Assembly (NCBI RefSeq): GCF_020510685.1
Contig: NZ_CP075185.1
Span: forward strand, 3,782,001-3,846,000
Source of the DNA: Dechloromonas denitrificans
GTDB taxonomy: Bacteria > Pseudomonadota > Gammaproteobacteria > Burkholderiales > Rhodocyclaceae
DNA length: 64,000 bases
Direction of reading: 5' to 3'
Shown here: positions 51,536 through 61,620 of the stretch, one piece after another
How the letters are laid out: each line of letters opens with the position of its first letter
Position numbering within the stretch: the stretch's first letter is position 1
Program-made: the position numbers and the translations under genes
Notes under the pieces: generated by a model
The model's database searches: none
What the model was told of the DNA's origin: nothing
Seen by the model: the letters and a program-made list of their open reading frames with translations, nothing else

Positions 51536-52989
51536 AACCCTTGTCGATACTTTTTGCCACTTCGGAAATGGCCCCCTGGGTCAAGACCGGCGGTCTCGGC
51601 GACGTCGCCGCAGCCTTGCCGGCCGCGCTGCGCCGGGCCGGCCACGACATCCGCGTCCTGCTGCCGTATTACCCGGCGCTGAAAACGGCCTTCCCGCAGG
51701 CCACCGTGGTCGCCGAGTTTCACGCCCTGGCCCCCGCCCTGCCGGCAGCCCGTCTGCTGGCGGCCGAAACCGATGGCCTGCCGTTGCTGCTGCTCGACTG
51801 CCCGGAACTCTACGAGCGTCCCGGCAACCCCTACCTCGGCCCCGACGGCCTTGACTGGCCGGACAACGCCAGCCGCTTCGGCCTGTTGTCGCGGGTTGCC
51901 GCCCGGCTCGGCCAAGCCGATTCGCCCCTGGCCTGGGCGGTCGACGTGGTCCACGCCAACGACTGGCAAACCGCGCTGGCGCCGGCCTTCCTGCATTACG
52001 AAGGCGGTGCGGCCAGTGTCGTCACCGTCCATAACATCGCCTTCCAGGGCTGTTTCGCCAAGCCGATGCACGCCGCCCTCGGCCTGCCGGAAGATGCCTG
52101 GCGCTTCGACCGGGTCGAGTACCACGACCAGCTTTCCTTCCTCAAGGCCGGTCTGCAACTGGCCTCGCTGATCTCGACGGTCAGCCCGACCTACGCCCGG
52201 GAAATCCAGGACGAGCATTTCGGCTACGGCCTGGCTGCCCTGCTCCGCCACCGCGCCGCCGACCTGCGCGGCATCCTGAACGGCGTCGATACGGACCTCT
52301 GGAACCCGGCCAGCGACCCGGCCCTGGCCGAGCACTACGCGGCCAACCGGCTGGCCGCCAAACGCAGCAACAAGACCGCCCTGCAACGCGAAATGGGCTT
52401 GACCGAAAGCGCCGACCGGCCGCTGTTTGCGGTGATCAGCCGGCTGACCCTGCAGAAGGGCCTCGACCTGCTGCTCACCGTCGGCGACGGCATACCCCTG
52501 CTGCCCGCCCAGCTGGTCGTACTCGGCAGCGGCGACAAAGCGATGGAAGCCGGCTTCCTGGCACTGGCCGAACGCTTCCCCGGGCAGATCGCCGTCAAGC
52601 TCGGCTTCGACGAACAGCTGGCGCACCGCATCGAAGCCGGGGCCGACTGTTTCCTGATGCCCTCGCGTTTCGAGCCCTGCGGCCTCAACCAGATGTACAG
52701 CCTGCGCTACGGCACGCCGCCCGTCGTACGCGCCACCGGCGGGCTGGCCGATACGGTCATCGACCTCGACGAGCGCACGCTGGCCGACAAGACGGCCAAC
52801 GGCTTCGTGCTGCCCGAAGAAACGCCGCACGCCCTGTGGCAGACCATGGAGCGGGTGTGCACCGCCTGGCACGACAAACGGCTGTGGCTGCGCCTCCAGC
52901 AGAACGGCATGCGCTGCGACTTCTCGTGGAAGCACGCCGCCAACGAATACATCCAGCTTTACCGCGACGCCATCGCCACCCAGCACTGA
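51532..52989 (+). CDS. glgA: Glycogen synthase (ADP-glucose)
   Basis: Extends alpha-1,4 glucan from ADP-glucose. 485 residues; MKPLSILFATSEMAPWVKTG with the KTGGLGDV substrate loop, ISRLTLQKGLDLLL and the C-terminal SRFEPCGLNQMYSLRYG-T-PPV motif (GT5). Start overlaps pgi stop (ATGA). folA follows after 11 bases, so it may ride on the same message. Confidence 0.96.
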   Translation: MKPLSILFATSEMAPWVKTGGLGDVAAALPAALRRAGHDIRVLLPYYPALKTAFPQATVVAEFHALAPALPAARLLAAETDGLPLLLLDCPELYERPGNPYLGPDGLDWPDNASRFGLLSRVAARLGQADSPLAWAVDVVHANDWQTALAPAFLHYEGGAASVVTVHNIAFQGCFAKPMHAALGLPEDAWRFDRVEYHDQLSFLKAGLQLASLISTVSPTYAREIQDEHFGYGLAALLRHRAADLRGILNGVDTDLWNPASDPALAEHYAANRLAAKRSNKTALQREMGLTESADRPLFAVISRLTLQKGLDLLLTVGDGIPLLPAQLVVLGSGDKAMEAGFLALAERFPGQIAVKLGFDEQLAHRIEAGADCFLMPSRFEPCGLNQMYSLRYGTPPVVRATGGLADTVIDLDERTLADKTANGFVLPEETPHALWQTMERVCTAWHDKRLWLRLQQNGMRCDFSWKHAANEYIQLYRDAIATQH

Positions 52990-53000
52990 AAGCCCCGCGC

Positions 53001-53492
53001 ATGCCTGAAATCGTCATCATCGTCGCCGTCGCCAAAAACCGCGTGATCGGCCGCGACAATCAACTGATCTGGAACATCCCGGAAGACATGGCCCACTTCA
53101 AGGCACTGACCCAGGGCCACACCGTGCTGATGGGCCGCAAGACCTGGGAATCCCTGCCGCCGCGCTTCCGGCCGCTACCGGGCCGACGCAACATCGTGGT
53201 CAGCCGGCAGCCCGCCTACGCCGCCCCCGGCGCCGAACTGGCGAATTCGCTGGAAAGCGCGCTGGCCCTTGCCGCCACCGACGAAACCGTCTTCATCATC
53301 GGCGGCGCCGACATCTACCAGCAAGCCCTGGCGCTGGCCGACCGCCTGGAAATCACCGAAGTAGACCTCGCCCCGGAAGGCGACAGCTGGTTCCCGGAAA
53401 TCCCGGCCGCCGACTGGCAGCTCACGGAAAAAACGACCCTGCCTTCGACCCGCGGGACGGGATTCGCCTTCCTCAGCTATCGCCGGAAATAA
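53001..53492 (+). CDS. folA: Dihydrofolate reductase
   Basis: Reduces dihydrofolate formed by ThyA. 163 residues; VAVAKNRVIGRDNQLIWNIPEDMAHFK and GRKTWESLPPRFRPLPGR are family blocks, with catalytic Asp in the PEDMAHF position. Start at 53001; the longer frame runs into glgA. No terminator is visible between glgA and folA. Confidence 0.96.
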   Translation: MPEIVIIVAVAKNRVIGRDNQLIWNIPEDMAHFKALTQGHTVLMGRKTWESLPPRFRPLPGRRNIVVSRQPAYAAPGAELANSLESALALAATDETVFIIGGADIYQQALALADRLEITEVDLAPEGDSWFPEIPAADWQLTEKTTLPSTRGTGFAFLSYRRK

Positions 53493-53708
53493 GGGCGGGA
53501 TCTGACGGAGTTCGGCCAGTACCAGCCGGTCAGCATCGCTCTATACCGGACGCCTGAAGGACTGCCGCACTTTAAAAGCCGCCATAAGAGCAATTCAGTC
53601 TCCTTGGTTATGTTAGCCCCACTTGAATTGATATAATGCACCAGTTATGCCAATTTCATGACAAGGCTATTTTTTCGCAAACCTTGTTAGCACGACTCTG
53701 ACTTTCAT
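53493..53708. other. Intergenic patch, base composition drops
   Basis: A -10-like TATAAT at 53632-53637 lies 70 bases before the next gene; no -35 at normal spacing. Composition shifts from GC-rich to AT-rich at about 53575. Confidence 0.4.
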
Positions 53709-54419
53709 GTGATGGCCTATTTTCTGATTACGCTAGCGACCGCACCAATCTGGTTTCCTGTTACAAGATTGGCAATCCTGCTTTTCAAATTAACATCAAG
53801 GCTACCGAAAACGGTAACTTGGTGGTATGTCGTTACGCTTCTTTGGACGGTGGGTTGGGTTGTATTCTTGGTCGCCGTCAAAATTCCAAGTGGGATTGGG
53901 TATGGAATTGCGCTGGCTTCCGGATGGTTACTAATGTTCGGCGCAATTTCAACTGACGTAATTAGTTTGTTTCATACGTTGGATGCAAGCAAAGGGGCTA
54001 CGGTAACAAAACAGAACGGGGAAACGTCCCGAGCAAGGGCTGTAAATCGATTCTCTCTAGGATTTGTTTTGGCGCTAGGCGTTGCCGTTGGCACTTTTTG
54101 GATAAGCCAGACGAACCACCAGACTGAAATAGAGAAACAGAAACTAGAGGCGACAGAGTTTGTTAGAACCCATCATTTGGTTAAGCAAAATGGGGGAAAG
54201 CTAGAGATACCGATAGTGGTTGCTTTCATTAACGGCAATAATGGTTTGCCAGCGAGATACGAATTCGCTCTTCAGCCTGGCTATGCGATTGTCGACGTCG
54301 TCAAAACTTCTGGTGAAAACAAATACCATTTAGATTGCATCACTAGTATCAGTTTAAGCGAGCGCGACAATAGGATAGAGGCTTGCAACCAGGGGGTTGT
54401 TTCTAAAGATGAAAAGTAA
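53709..54419 (+). CDS. Hypothetical membrane protein in AT-rich patch
   Basis: 236 residues, three or four membrane helices in the first 130 residues (WYVVTLLWTVGWVVFLVAV, GYGIALASGWLLMFGAI, FSLGFVLALGVAVGTFWI), then a soluble C-terminal domain with C208- and C221-region cysteines. I do not recognise the family. GTG at 53709 and ATG at 53712 are both possible. Codon use and composition differ from neighbours, suggesting recent transfer. Confidence 0.6.
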   Translation: MMAYFLITLATAPIWFPVTRLAILLFKLTSRLPKTVTWWYVVTLLWTVGWVVFLVAVKIPSGIGYGIALASGWLLMFGAISTDVISLFHTLDASKGATVTKQNGETSRARAVNRFSLGFVLALGVAVGTFWISQTNHQTEIEKQKLEATEFVRTHHLVKQNGGKLEIPIVVAFINGNNGLPARYEFALQPGYAIVDVVKTSGENKYHLDCITSISLSERDNRIEACNQGVVSKDEK

Positions 54420-54603
54420 AAACGCTTCCAGACAGAAGCCAACCAGACCAGTTCAAGACAATTAAATCAGAGAGTGATCTGCGTTATCGATATCAATTGT
54501 CAGACGGACCCCAGCGTTCGTGTAAACACTGTTGGGGGACGTTCAGCGATAGGTGCTGGCTAAAAAATAGAAACACCGTCGGTTGGTAATTCTGAGAATA
54601 AAC

Positions 54604-55140
54604 ATGAAGAATAATGTATTTATGCGTCGCCTTATCGCAGTCTTCGCTTGTGGATTTTTTCCACTTGCTGCCACAGGGCAAATCCCTACTGAACTAATTG
54701 GTACATGGGTGATAGATGCGAAACAAACGGAGCAACGTCTCAATAAAGTTGGGCCACCGTCCAGAAATGCAGAATGGCTCCCATCAATCGTCCTTCGACA
54801 GTGCGTTACGACTATGACGTTTGAAGGGGATTCAATGATTATTGCTCCGATCAGCCCTGCACCTATGGCCCAGTCATTTCGTCTCGAACCTCGTCAAGAC
54901 AAAAAGTTGACGTACACAGCCCAAACGCCCGATGGAAAAAAGGACACCCTGACGATCACGTTCCTCAGTGAGGAATACATTACTGTCAGGTCAGAGAATA
55001 TTGGACTGGATGAGTACGGTGTTTGGAAGCGCGGCAACAGGCCGAATCGACAAACAGCTCAAATAGACTTTAAACAAGCTTTCGATAGCTGTGCCTCAGC
55101 TTTGGAAAACGTACCATTTGTTAAAGCGAAAGCCCGGTGA
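54604..55140 (+). CDS. Hypothetical secreted protein
   Basis: 178 residues: signal peptide (MRRLIAVFACGFFPLAATG), then LIGTWVIDAKQTEQRL and a beta-rich domain ending with a charged tail. The opening resembles small periplasmic proteins with a G-T-W-x-x-D motif but I cannot name the family. Same AT-rich patch as the gene before; the 184-base gap has no clear promoter. Confidence 0.6.
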   Translation: MKNNVFMRRLIAVFACGFFPLAATGQIPTELIGTWVIDAKQTEQRLNKVGPPSRNAEWLPSIVLRQCVTTMTFEGDSMIIAPISPAPMAQSFRLEPRQDKKLTYTAQTPDGKKDTLTITFLSEEYITVRSENIGLDEYGVWKRGNRPNRQTAQIDFKQAFDSCASALENVPFVKAKAR

Positions 55141-55262
55141 CTGCACCCCTGACCCGGACCGTTGAAAGGGCTGGTCCCTGTACCAGAGCAGCCATATTCC
55201 ATCTGGAAGCCGAATGTCTGCTTAGGGCACATTGCCGCCCCTGCCAAGCATTAGGCAACCCG

Positions 55263-55298
55263 AAAAATAAAACTCGCGCGCCCCGGAAACCCCGGGGC
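55263..55298 (-). terminator. Probable terminator of the decarboxylase gene
   Basis: GCCCCGG (55280-55286) and CCGGGGC (55292-55298) pair; on the minus strand a TTTTATTTTT run follows after 7 bases. The gap before the T-run makes it weaker than usual. Confidence 0.5.
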
Positions 55299-55309
55299 CG
55301 GGTTACCCC

Positions 55310-57535
55310 CTAAAGCACGCAATCGACGTAATAACGCCCATCCCCACCCTTGACCAGACCGTGCACATCGGTCTCGAAACCGGGGAAGGCGGCGTTGAAT
55401 TCGCGGGCGAATTTCAGGTAGCTACAGATCGTCCGGTTGAAGCGCTCGCCCGGGATCAGTAGCGGAATGCCCGGCGGATAGGGGGTGAGCAGGACGGCGG
55501 TCACGCGGCCTTCCAGTTCGTCCACCGGCACCCGTTCGATCTCGCGGTGCGCCATCTTGGCGAAGGCTTCGGCCGGACGCATGGCCGGCACCATGTCCGA
55601 CAGGTACATCTCGGTGGTCAGGCGGGCGACGTCGTTTTCCTTGTACACCGCGTGGATCTGCTTGCACAGATCCTTGAGGCCGATGCGCTCGTAGCGCGGG
55701 TTCTTCTGCACGAACTCGGGCAGCACCTTCCACAGCGGCTGGTTCTTGTCGTAGTCGTCCTTGAACTGCTGCAACGCGGTAACCAGCGTGTTCCAGCGGC
55801 CCTTGGTGATGCCGATGGTGAACATGATGAAGAAGCTGTACAGGCCGCACTTTTCGACGATGACGCCGTGTTCTGCGAGGTACTTGGTGACGATGGCGGC
55901 CGGGATGCCGCGCTCGGCGAATTCGCCGTCGACGTTGAGGCCCGGGGTAATGATCGTCGCCTTGATCGGGTCGAGCATGTTGAAGCCGTCGGCCAGATCG
56001 CCGAAGCCGTGCCAGCGTTCGCCCGGCTTCAACATCCAGGCGTCGCGTTCCTCGATGCCTTCTTCCGACAGGTCGTCCGGCCCCCAGACCTTGAACCACC
56101 AGTCGGCGCCCCACTCTTCGTCCACCTTGCGCATGGCGCGGCGGAAATCGAGGGCTTCGGCGATCGATTCCTCGACCAGCGCGGTACCGCCCGGCGCTTC
56201 CATCATCGCCGCCGCGACATCGCACGAGGCGATGATCGAGTATTGCGGCGAGGTCGAGGTGTGCATCAGGTAGGCTTCGTTGAACAGGTCGCGGTCGAGC
56301 TTGCGGTTCTCGCAATCCTGGACGAGGATTTGCGAGGCCTGGCTGAGGCCGGCCAGCAGCTTGTGCGTCGATTGCGTCGAGAAAATCATCGACTCCTTGC
56401 AGCGCGGCCGGTCGGCGCCGATGGCGTGGTAATCGCCGTAGAAATCGTGGAAGGCGGCGTGCGGCAGCCAGGCTTCGTCGAAATGCAGGGTGTCGATCTT
56501 GCCGTCCAGTTCCTGCTTGATGTCCTCGACGTTGTAGAGGATGCCGTCGTAGGTCGACTGGGTGATCGTCAGGACGCGCGGCTTGGCCGTCTTGTCGGTG
56601 ATGAAGGGGTTGGCGGCGATCTTCTTCTGGATGTTCTCCCAGAGGAATTCGCGCTTCGGGATCGGGCCGATGATGCCGAAGTTGTTGCGGGTCGGCATCA
56701 GGAAGACCGGGATCGCGCCGGTCATCATGATGGCGTGCAGGATCGACTTGTGGCAGTTGCGGTCGACGACGACCACGTCACCCGGCGCCACCGTCGAATG
56801 CCAGACGATCTTGTTCGAGGTCGAGGTGCCGTTGGTGACGAAATACAGGTGGTCGGCGTTGAAGATGCGCGCCGCATTGCGTTCGGACGCGGCGACCGGC
56901 CCGGTATGGTCGAGCAGTTGGCCGAGTTCCTCGACCGCGTTGCAGACGTCGGCGCGCAGCATGTTCTCGCCGAAGAACTGGTGGAACATCTGGCCGACCG
57001 GGCTCTTCAAAAATGCGACGCCGCCCGAGTGGCCGGGGCAGTGCCAGGAATACGAACCGTCGGCGGCGTAATGGACCAGCGCGCGGAAGAACGGCGGCGG
57101 CAGCGAGTCGAGGTAGGCGCGCGCTTCGCGCTTGACGTTGCGGGCGATGAACTCCGGTGTGTCCTCGAACATGTGGATGAAACCATGCAGTTCGCGCAGC
57201 ACGTCGTTCGGGATATGGCGCGAGGTACGCGTTTCGCCGTGCAGGAAGATCGGGATTTCGGCGTTGCGGTTGCGGATTTCGGTGACGAAGGCGCGCAGTT
57301 CGGCCAGCGTTTCCTCCGGCTCGAGCGCCAGTTCCTCGTCGTCGATCGACAGGATGAAGGCGCTGGCCCGCGATTGCTGCTGGGCGAACGAAGTCAGGTC
57401 GCCGTAACTGGTGACGCCGAGCACTTCCAGCCCCTCTTTCTCGAGCGCGTCGGCGAGGGCGCGAATGCCGAGTCCGGAGGTGTTCTCCGAGCGAAAGTCT
57501 TCATCGATGATGATGATGGGGAAGTGGAAGCGCAT
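55310..57535 (-). CDS. Arginine/lysine/ornithine decarboxylase (fold type I)
   Basis: 741 residues from 57535: N-terminal response-regulator-like wing (about 1-125), PLP core with lysine in STQSTHKLLAGLSQAS and Asp in LHFDEAWLPHAAF, and a C-terminal domain. Decarboxylates a basic amino acid to a polyamine or cadaverine; which one is not clear from sequence. Expressed alone, next to dcd, as seen in betaproteobacteria. The 14 codons before MRFHFPI are not used. Confidence 0.92.
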   Translation of the reverse strand: MRFHFPIIIIDEDFRSENTSGLGIRALADALEKEGLEVLGVTSYGDLTSFAQQQSRASAFILSIDDEELALEPEETLAELRAFVTEIRNRNAEIPIFLHGETRTSRHIPNDVLRELHGFIHMFEDTPEFIARNVKREARAYLDSLPPPFFRALVHYAADGSYSWHCPGHSGGVAFLKSPVGQMFHQFFGENMLRADVCNAVEELGQLLDHTGPVAASERNAARIFNADHLYFVTNGTSTSNKIVWHSTVAPGDVVVVDRNCHKSILHAIMMTGAIPVFLMPTRNNFGIIGPIPKREFLWENIQKKIAANPFITDKTAKPRVLTITQSTYDGILYNVEDIKQELDGKIDTLHFDEAWLPHAAFHDFYGDYHAIGADRPRCKESMIFSTQSTHKLLAGLSQASQILVQDCENRKLDRDLFNEAYLMHTSTSPQYSIIASCDVAAAMMEAPGGTALVEESIAEALDFRRAMRKVDEEWGADWWFKVWGPDDLSEEGIEERDAWMLKPGERWHGFGDLADGFNMLDPIKATIITPGLNVDGEFAERGIPAAIVTKYLAEHGVIVEKCGLYSFFIMFTIGITKGRWNTLVTALQQFKDDYDKNQPLWKVLPEFVQKNPRYERIGLKDLCKQIHAVYKENDVARLTTEMYLSDMVPAMRPAEAFAKMAHREIERVPVDELEGRVTAVLLTPYPPGIPLLIPGERFNRTICSYLKFAREFNAAFPGFETDVHGLVKGGDGRYYVDCVL

Positions 57536-57607
57536 GTTTGAGTCCTTGAAAAGCGGCGACCCGCCGCAGCGGGTCACAGAATAAGACGTTTTGGTTACGG
57601 CCCGGCG

Positions 57608-58174
57608 TCAGATCTTGGGCAGGGTGACGCCTTCCTGCCCCTGGTACTTGCCGCCTCTGTCCTTGTACGAGGTTTCGCACACTTCGTCGGATTCGAAGAA
57701 CAGCACCTGCGCGCAACCTTCACCGGCGTAGATCTTGGCCGGCAGCGGCGTCGTGTTGGAAAATTCCAGCGTGACGTGGCCTTCCCATTCCGGCTCGAAC
57801 GGGGTCACATTGACGATGATGCCGCAGCGCGCGTAGGTGCTCTTGCCGAGACAAATGGTCAGCACCGAACGCGGAATGCGGAAATACTCCATGGTCCGGG
57901 CCAGGGCGAAGGAATTGGGCGGGATGATGCAGCAATCGGATTCGATTTCGACGAAGGACTTCGGATCGAAATTCTTCGGGTCAACCACCGTCGAGTTGAT
58001 ATTGGTGAAGACCTTGAATTCGCGGGCGCAGCGAATGTCGTAACCGTAGCTCGAGGTGCCGTAGGAGACGATCTTCTGGCCATTTGCCTCGCGCACCAGT
58101 TCCGGTGAAAACGGCTCGATCATGCCGTGCTCTGCCGCCATGCGGCGGATCCATTTGTCTGATTTGATGGTCAT
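57608..58174 (-). CDS. dcd: dCTP deaminase
   Basis: Converts dCTP to dUTP for thymidylate synthesis. 188 residues; [42 protein letters not shown] and the C-terminal PLP-like [13 protein letters not shown] are conserved, the last closing the active site. Start at 58174 is preceded by AGAAG. Confidence 0.96.
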   Translation of the reverse strand: MTIKSDKWIRRMAAEHGMIEPFSPELVREANGQKIVSYGTSSYGYDIRCAREFKVFTNINSTVVDPKNFDPKSFVEIESDCCIIPPNSFALARTMEYFRIPRSVLTICLGKSTYARCGIIVNVTPFEPEWEGHVTLEFSNTTPLPAKIYAGEGCAQVLFFESDEVCETSYKDRGGKYQGQEGVTLPKI

Positions 58175-58193
58175 TTCTTCTCGTCCGCGCTGC

Positions 58194-58226
58194 AAAAAAC
58201 AAAGGCGGGATTTTACCCGCCTTTGT
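58194..58226. terminator. Terminator of mrp
   Basis: CAAAGGCGGG and CCCGCCTTTG pair over 10 bases around a 6-base loop; the minus strand runs into TTTTTT after it. Confidence 0.85.
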
Positions 58227-58246
58227 CTGGGGATTTGCCGAATTAT

Positions 58247-59338
58247 TTAGGTATTCTGGACCACGATATTCGGGAACTTGGAAGTCATGTCCTTGGCCTT
58301 CTCGGCGATCTTGACCGCGACGCGACGGGCGATGCCGCGATAGATCTCGGCGGTACGCGAATCCGGCGCGCCGACCACGGTCGGCTTGCCGCCATCGGCC
58401 ATTTGGCGGATGGCCATTTCCAGCGGCAGACTGCCCAGGAATTCGACGTCGTAATCCTTGCCCATGCGCTCGCCGCCGCCTTCGCCGAAGATATGTTCTT
58501 CATGGCCGCAGTTCGAGCAGATATGGATGCTCATGTTTTCGACGATGCCGAGGATGGGGATATTCACCTTCTCGAACATCTTCAGGCCCTTGCGCGCATC
58601 GATCAACGCGATGTCCTGCGGCGTGGTGACGATCACCGCGCCGGTCACCGGCACCTTCTGGGCCAGCGACAGCTGGATGTCGCCGGTGCCCGGCGGCATG
58701 TCGACGATCAGGTAATCGAGATCGTGCCAGTTGGTCTGGCCGAGCATCTGGTCAAGCGCCTGGGCGACCATCGGGCCGCGCCAGACCATCGGCGTCTCGA
58801 CATCGACCATGAAGCCGATCGACATCGCCTGCAGACCGTAGGCTTCCAGCGGTTCCATGCTCTTGCCGTCCGCCGACTCCGGCTGCTGGCCGGCCAGGCC
58901 GAGCATTTGCGGCTGCGACGGGCCGTAGATGTCGGCATCGAGAATGCCGACGCGGGCGCCTTCCTGGGCGAGCGCCAGGGCCAGATTGACCGCCGTCGTG
59001 CTCTTGCCGACGCCGCCCTTGCCGGAAGCGATGGCGATGATGTTCTTGACCCCGGGCAGCAGCTTGACGCCCAGCTGCACCGAGTGGGAAATGATCTTGC
59101 TGAAGACATTGGCCGAGACGTTGCCGACGCCCGGCAGCGTGCGCACGGCGGCGATCACCTGCTTGCGGATGGCGTCGATCTGGCTCTTCGCCGGGTAGCC
59201 GAGTTCGATGTCGAAAGCGACGTCGGCGCCGTCGATCTTGATGTTCTTGACCGTCTTGCCGCTGACGAAATCCTTGCCTGTATTGGGGTCGACCGCAGCA
59301 GAGAGCGCCGTCTTGACTTGCTGTTCTGAGAGACTCAT
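58247..59338 (-). CDS. apbC: Iron-sulfur cluster carrier protein ApbC/Mrp
   Basis: P-loop ATPase that carries [4Fe-4S] clusters to target proteins. 363 residues: N-terminal MIP18-like domain (about 1-85), deviant Walker A SGKGGVGKST, and cluster-binding Cys pair CSNCGHEEHIF. Divergent from metG, a near-universal proteobacterial pair. Confidence 0.96.
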   Translation of the reverse strand: MSLSEQQVKTALSAAVDPNTGKDFVSGKTVKNIKIDGADVAFDIELGYPAKSQIDAIRKQVIAAVRTLPGVGNVSANVFSKIISHSVQLGVKLLPGVKNIIAIASGKGGVGKSTTAVNLALALAQEGARVGILDADIYGPSQPQMLGLAGQQPESADGKSMEPLEAYGLQAMSIGFMVDVETPMVWRGPMVAQALDQMLGQTNWHDLDYLIVDMPPGTGDIQLSLAQKVPVTGAVIVTTPQDIALIDARKGLKMFEKVNIPILGIVENMSIHICSNCGHEEHIFGEGGGERMGKDYDVEFLGSLPLEMAIRQMADGGKPTVVGAPDSRTAEIYRGIARRVAVKIAEKAKDMTSKFPNIVVQNT

Positions 59339-59490
59339 GGAAACTCCGGTGGAGAATGGGACAGTTGGTAATACCCGAGCGATTTTGTCCAGTATACCGC
59401 AAACCGGTTTGTCGGGTCAGCCATGCCGAAACAGCGCGGCGTAGCGCCACGCGGTAAAATCACGCTTTAATTTTCCAGCCTTCCGCTCCC

Positions 59491-61581
59491 ATGTCGCGCA
59501 AAATCCTCGTCACCTCCGCCCTGCCCTACGCCAACGGCGCCATTCACCTCGGTCACCTGGTCGAATACATCCAAACCGACATCTGGGTGCGTTTCCAGAA
59601 AATGGCCGGCAACGAATGCTGGTACGTCTGCGCCGACGACACGCACGGCACGCCGATCATGCTGCGCGCCGAGAAGGAGGGCATCAGCCCGGAACAACTG
59701 ATCGAGCGCGTGCATGGCGAGCATTACCGCGACTTTTCCGGCTTTCATGTCGGCTTCGACAATTTCTACACGACGCATTCGCCGGAAACCCGCGAATGCG
59801 CCAACGATATCTACGCCAAGCTGAAGGTGGCCGGCCTGATCGAGACGCGGACCATCGAGCAGTATTACGACCCGCTCAAGCAACTGTTCCTGCCCGACCG
59901 CTTCATCAAGGGCGAATGCCCGAAATGCCATGCCAAGGACCAGTACGGCGACAACTGCGAAGTCTGCGGTGCGGCCTATGCGCCGACCGACCTGATCGAG
60001 CCGTTTTCCGCCATCTCCGGTGCCAAGCCGGAACTGCGCAAATCGGAACATTACTTCTTCAAGCTCTCCGACCCGCGCTGCGAGGCCTTCCTGCGCCAGT
60101 ACACCAGCCGCGACAACGGCGTCTTGCAGCCGGAAGCCGCCAACAAGATGCAGGAGTGGCTGGGCGCGCCGGGCGACAACAAGCTGACCGACTGGGATAT
60201 TTCGCGCGATGCGCCGTACTTCGGCTTCGAGATCCCCGATGCCCCGGGCAAGTATTTCTACGTCTGGCTCGACGCGCCGATCGGCTACATGGGCTCGTTC
60301 AAGAACCTGTGCAGCAAGAACGGCCTCGACTTCGCCGAATATTTCAAACCCGATTCGACGACCGAGCTGTACCACTTCATCGGCAAGGACATCCTCTACT
60401 TCCACGCGCTGTTCTGGCCGGCCGAGCTGGCCCACGCCGGCTACCGCACACCGACCATGATCTTCGCCCATGGTTTCCTGACGGTGGACGGCGCCAAGAT
60501 GTCGAAATCGCGCGGCACCTTCATCACCGCCCAAAGCTACCTCGACAGCGGCCTGAACCCGGAATGGCTGCGCTACTACTACGCCGCCAAGCTGTCGGCG
60601 AGCATGGAAGACATCGATCTCAACCTGGAAGACTTCGGCGCCCGCGTCAATTCCGACCTGGTCGGCAAGTACGTCAATATCGCCAGCCGTTCGGCCGGCT
60701 TCATCAGCAAGCGCTTCGCCGGCCAACTGGCCCCGGCCGCCGCCGAGCTGCCGGCCATCAAGTCCATCCAGGCAGCGGCCGGGCGGATCGCCGAACTTTA
60801 TGAAGCCCGCGAATTCGGCAAGGCGATGCGCGAAATCATGGCCCTGACCGATGCCGCCAACCAGTACGTGGACAGCGTCAAACCCTGGGAACTGGCCAAG
60901 CAGGCCGGCAAGGAAGTCGAACTGCACGCCGCCTGCAGCAATGCGCTGAATCTTTTCCGGCTGCTCACCGTGCTGCTCAAGCCGATCCTGCCGGTGGTCG
61001 CCGGCAAGGTGGAAAAATTCCTCAACATCTCGCCGCTGACCTGGGACGACACCCGGACCCTGCTCGCCGCCGGCCACGGCATCAATGCCTACGAGCACCT
61101 GATGACGCGCGTCGATCCGAAGCTGATCGAAAAGCTGGTCGAAGCCAACAAGGAATCCCTGGCCCCGGCGCCCGAGGCCCAGTCGCAGCAGCGCCATGCC
61201 GAACACCAGCAGAAGGAAATCAAGGCCGATGCCGGTAATGAAGGCCTGTGCACCATCGACGACTTCATGAAGGTCGATCTGCGCATTGCCCTGATCGCCA
61301 ATGCCGAACAGGTCGAAGGCGCCGACAAGCTGGTGCGGCTGACGCTGGATATCGGCGAGGAAAAGACGCGCAACGTTTTCGCCGGCATCAAGTCGGCCTA
61401 CGACCCGGCCCAGCTGATCGGTCGCCTGACCGTGATGGTCGCCAACCTGGCGCCGCGCAAGATGAAGTTCGGCCTCTCGGAAGGCATGGTGATGGCCGCC
61501 TCCGACCCGGATGGCAAGACGCCGGGCATCTTCCTGCTGTCGCCGGACGCGGGAGCGCAACCGGGCATGCGAGTCAAATAA
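59491..61581 (+). CDS. metG: Methionyl-tRNA synthetase
   Basis: 696 residues. HIGH motif in [10 protein letters not shown], zinc knot [22 protein letters not shown] in KMSKSRGTF, anticodon-binding helices (about 390-555) and a C-terminal tRNA-binding domain (from about 592, [14 protein letters not shown]). A full-length enzyme with one insertion before the last domain. Confidence 0.98.
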   Translation: MSRKILVTSALPYANGAIHLGHLVEYIQTDIWVRFQKMAGNECWYVCADDTHGTPIMLRAEKEGISPEQLIERVHGEHYRDFSGFHVGFDNFYTTHSPETRECANDIYAKLKVAGLIETRTIEQYYDPLKQLFLPDRFIKGECPKCHAKDQYGDNCEVCGAAYAPTDLIEPFSAISGAKPELRKSEHYFFKLSDPRCEAFLRQYTSRDNGVLQPEAANKMQEWLGAPGDNKLTDWDISRDAPYFGFEIPDAPGKYFYVWLDAPIGYMGSFKNLCSKNGLDFAEYFKPDSTTELYHFIGKDILYFHALFWPAELAHAGYRTPTMIFAHGFLTVDGAKMSKSRGTFITAQSYLDSGLNPEWLRYYYAAKLSASMEDIDLNLEDFGARVNSDLVGKYVNIASRSAGFISKRFAGQLAPAAAELPAIKSIQAAAGRIAELYEAREFGKAMREIMALTDAANQYVDSVKPWELAKQAGKEVELHAACSNALNLFRLLTVLLKPILPVVAGKVEKFLNISPLTWDDTRTLLAAGHGINAYEHLMTRVDPKLIEKLVEANKESLAPAPEAQSQQRHAEHQQKEIKADAGNEGLCTIDDFMKVDLRIALIANAEQVEGADKLVRLTLDIGEEKTRNVFAGIKSAYDPAQLIGRLTVMVANLAPRKMKFGLSEGMVMAASDPDGKTPGIFLLSPDAGAQPGMRVK

Positions 61582-61591
61582 CTACCAACGG

Positions 61592-61620
61592 AAAAACGGC
61601 CTGCCAGACAGGCCGTTTTC
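61592..61620 (+). terminator. Terminator of metG
   Basis: AAAACGGCCTG and CAGGCCGTTTT form an 11-bp stem, followed by TTTTCTTG. Confidence 0.85.

Noticed and set aside
55547-57541. 664-residue plus-strand frame opposite the decarboxylase
   Set aside because: Antisense shadow of a conserved PLP enzyme; composition dominated by Val, Asp, Arg, Gly; no start signal.
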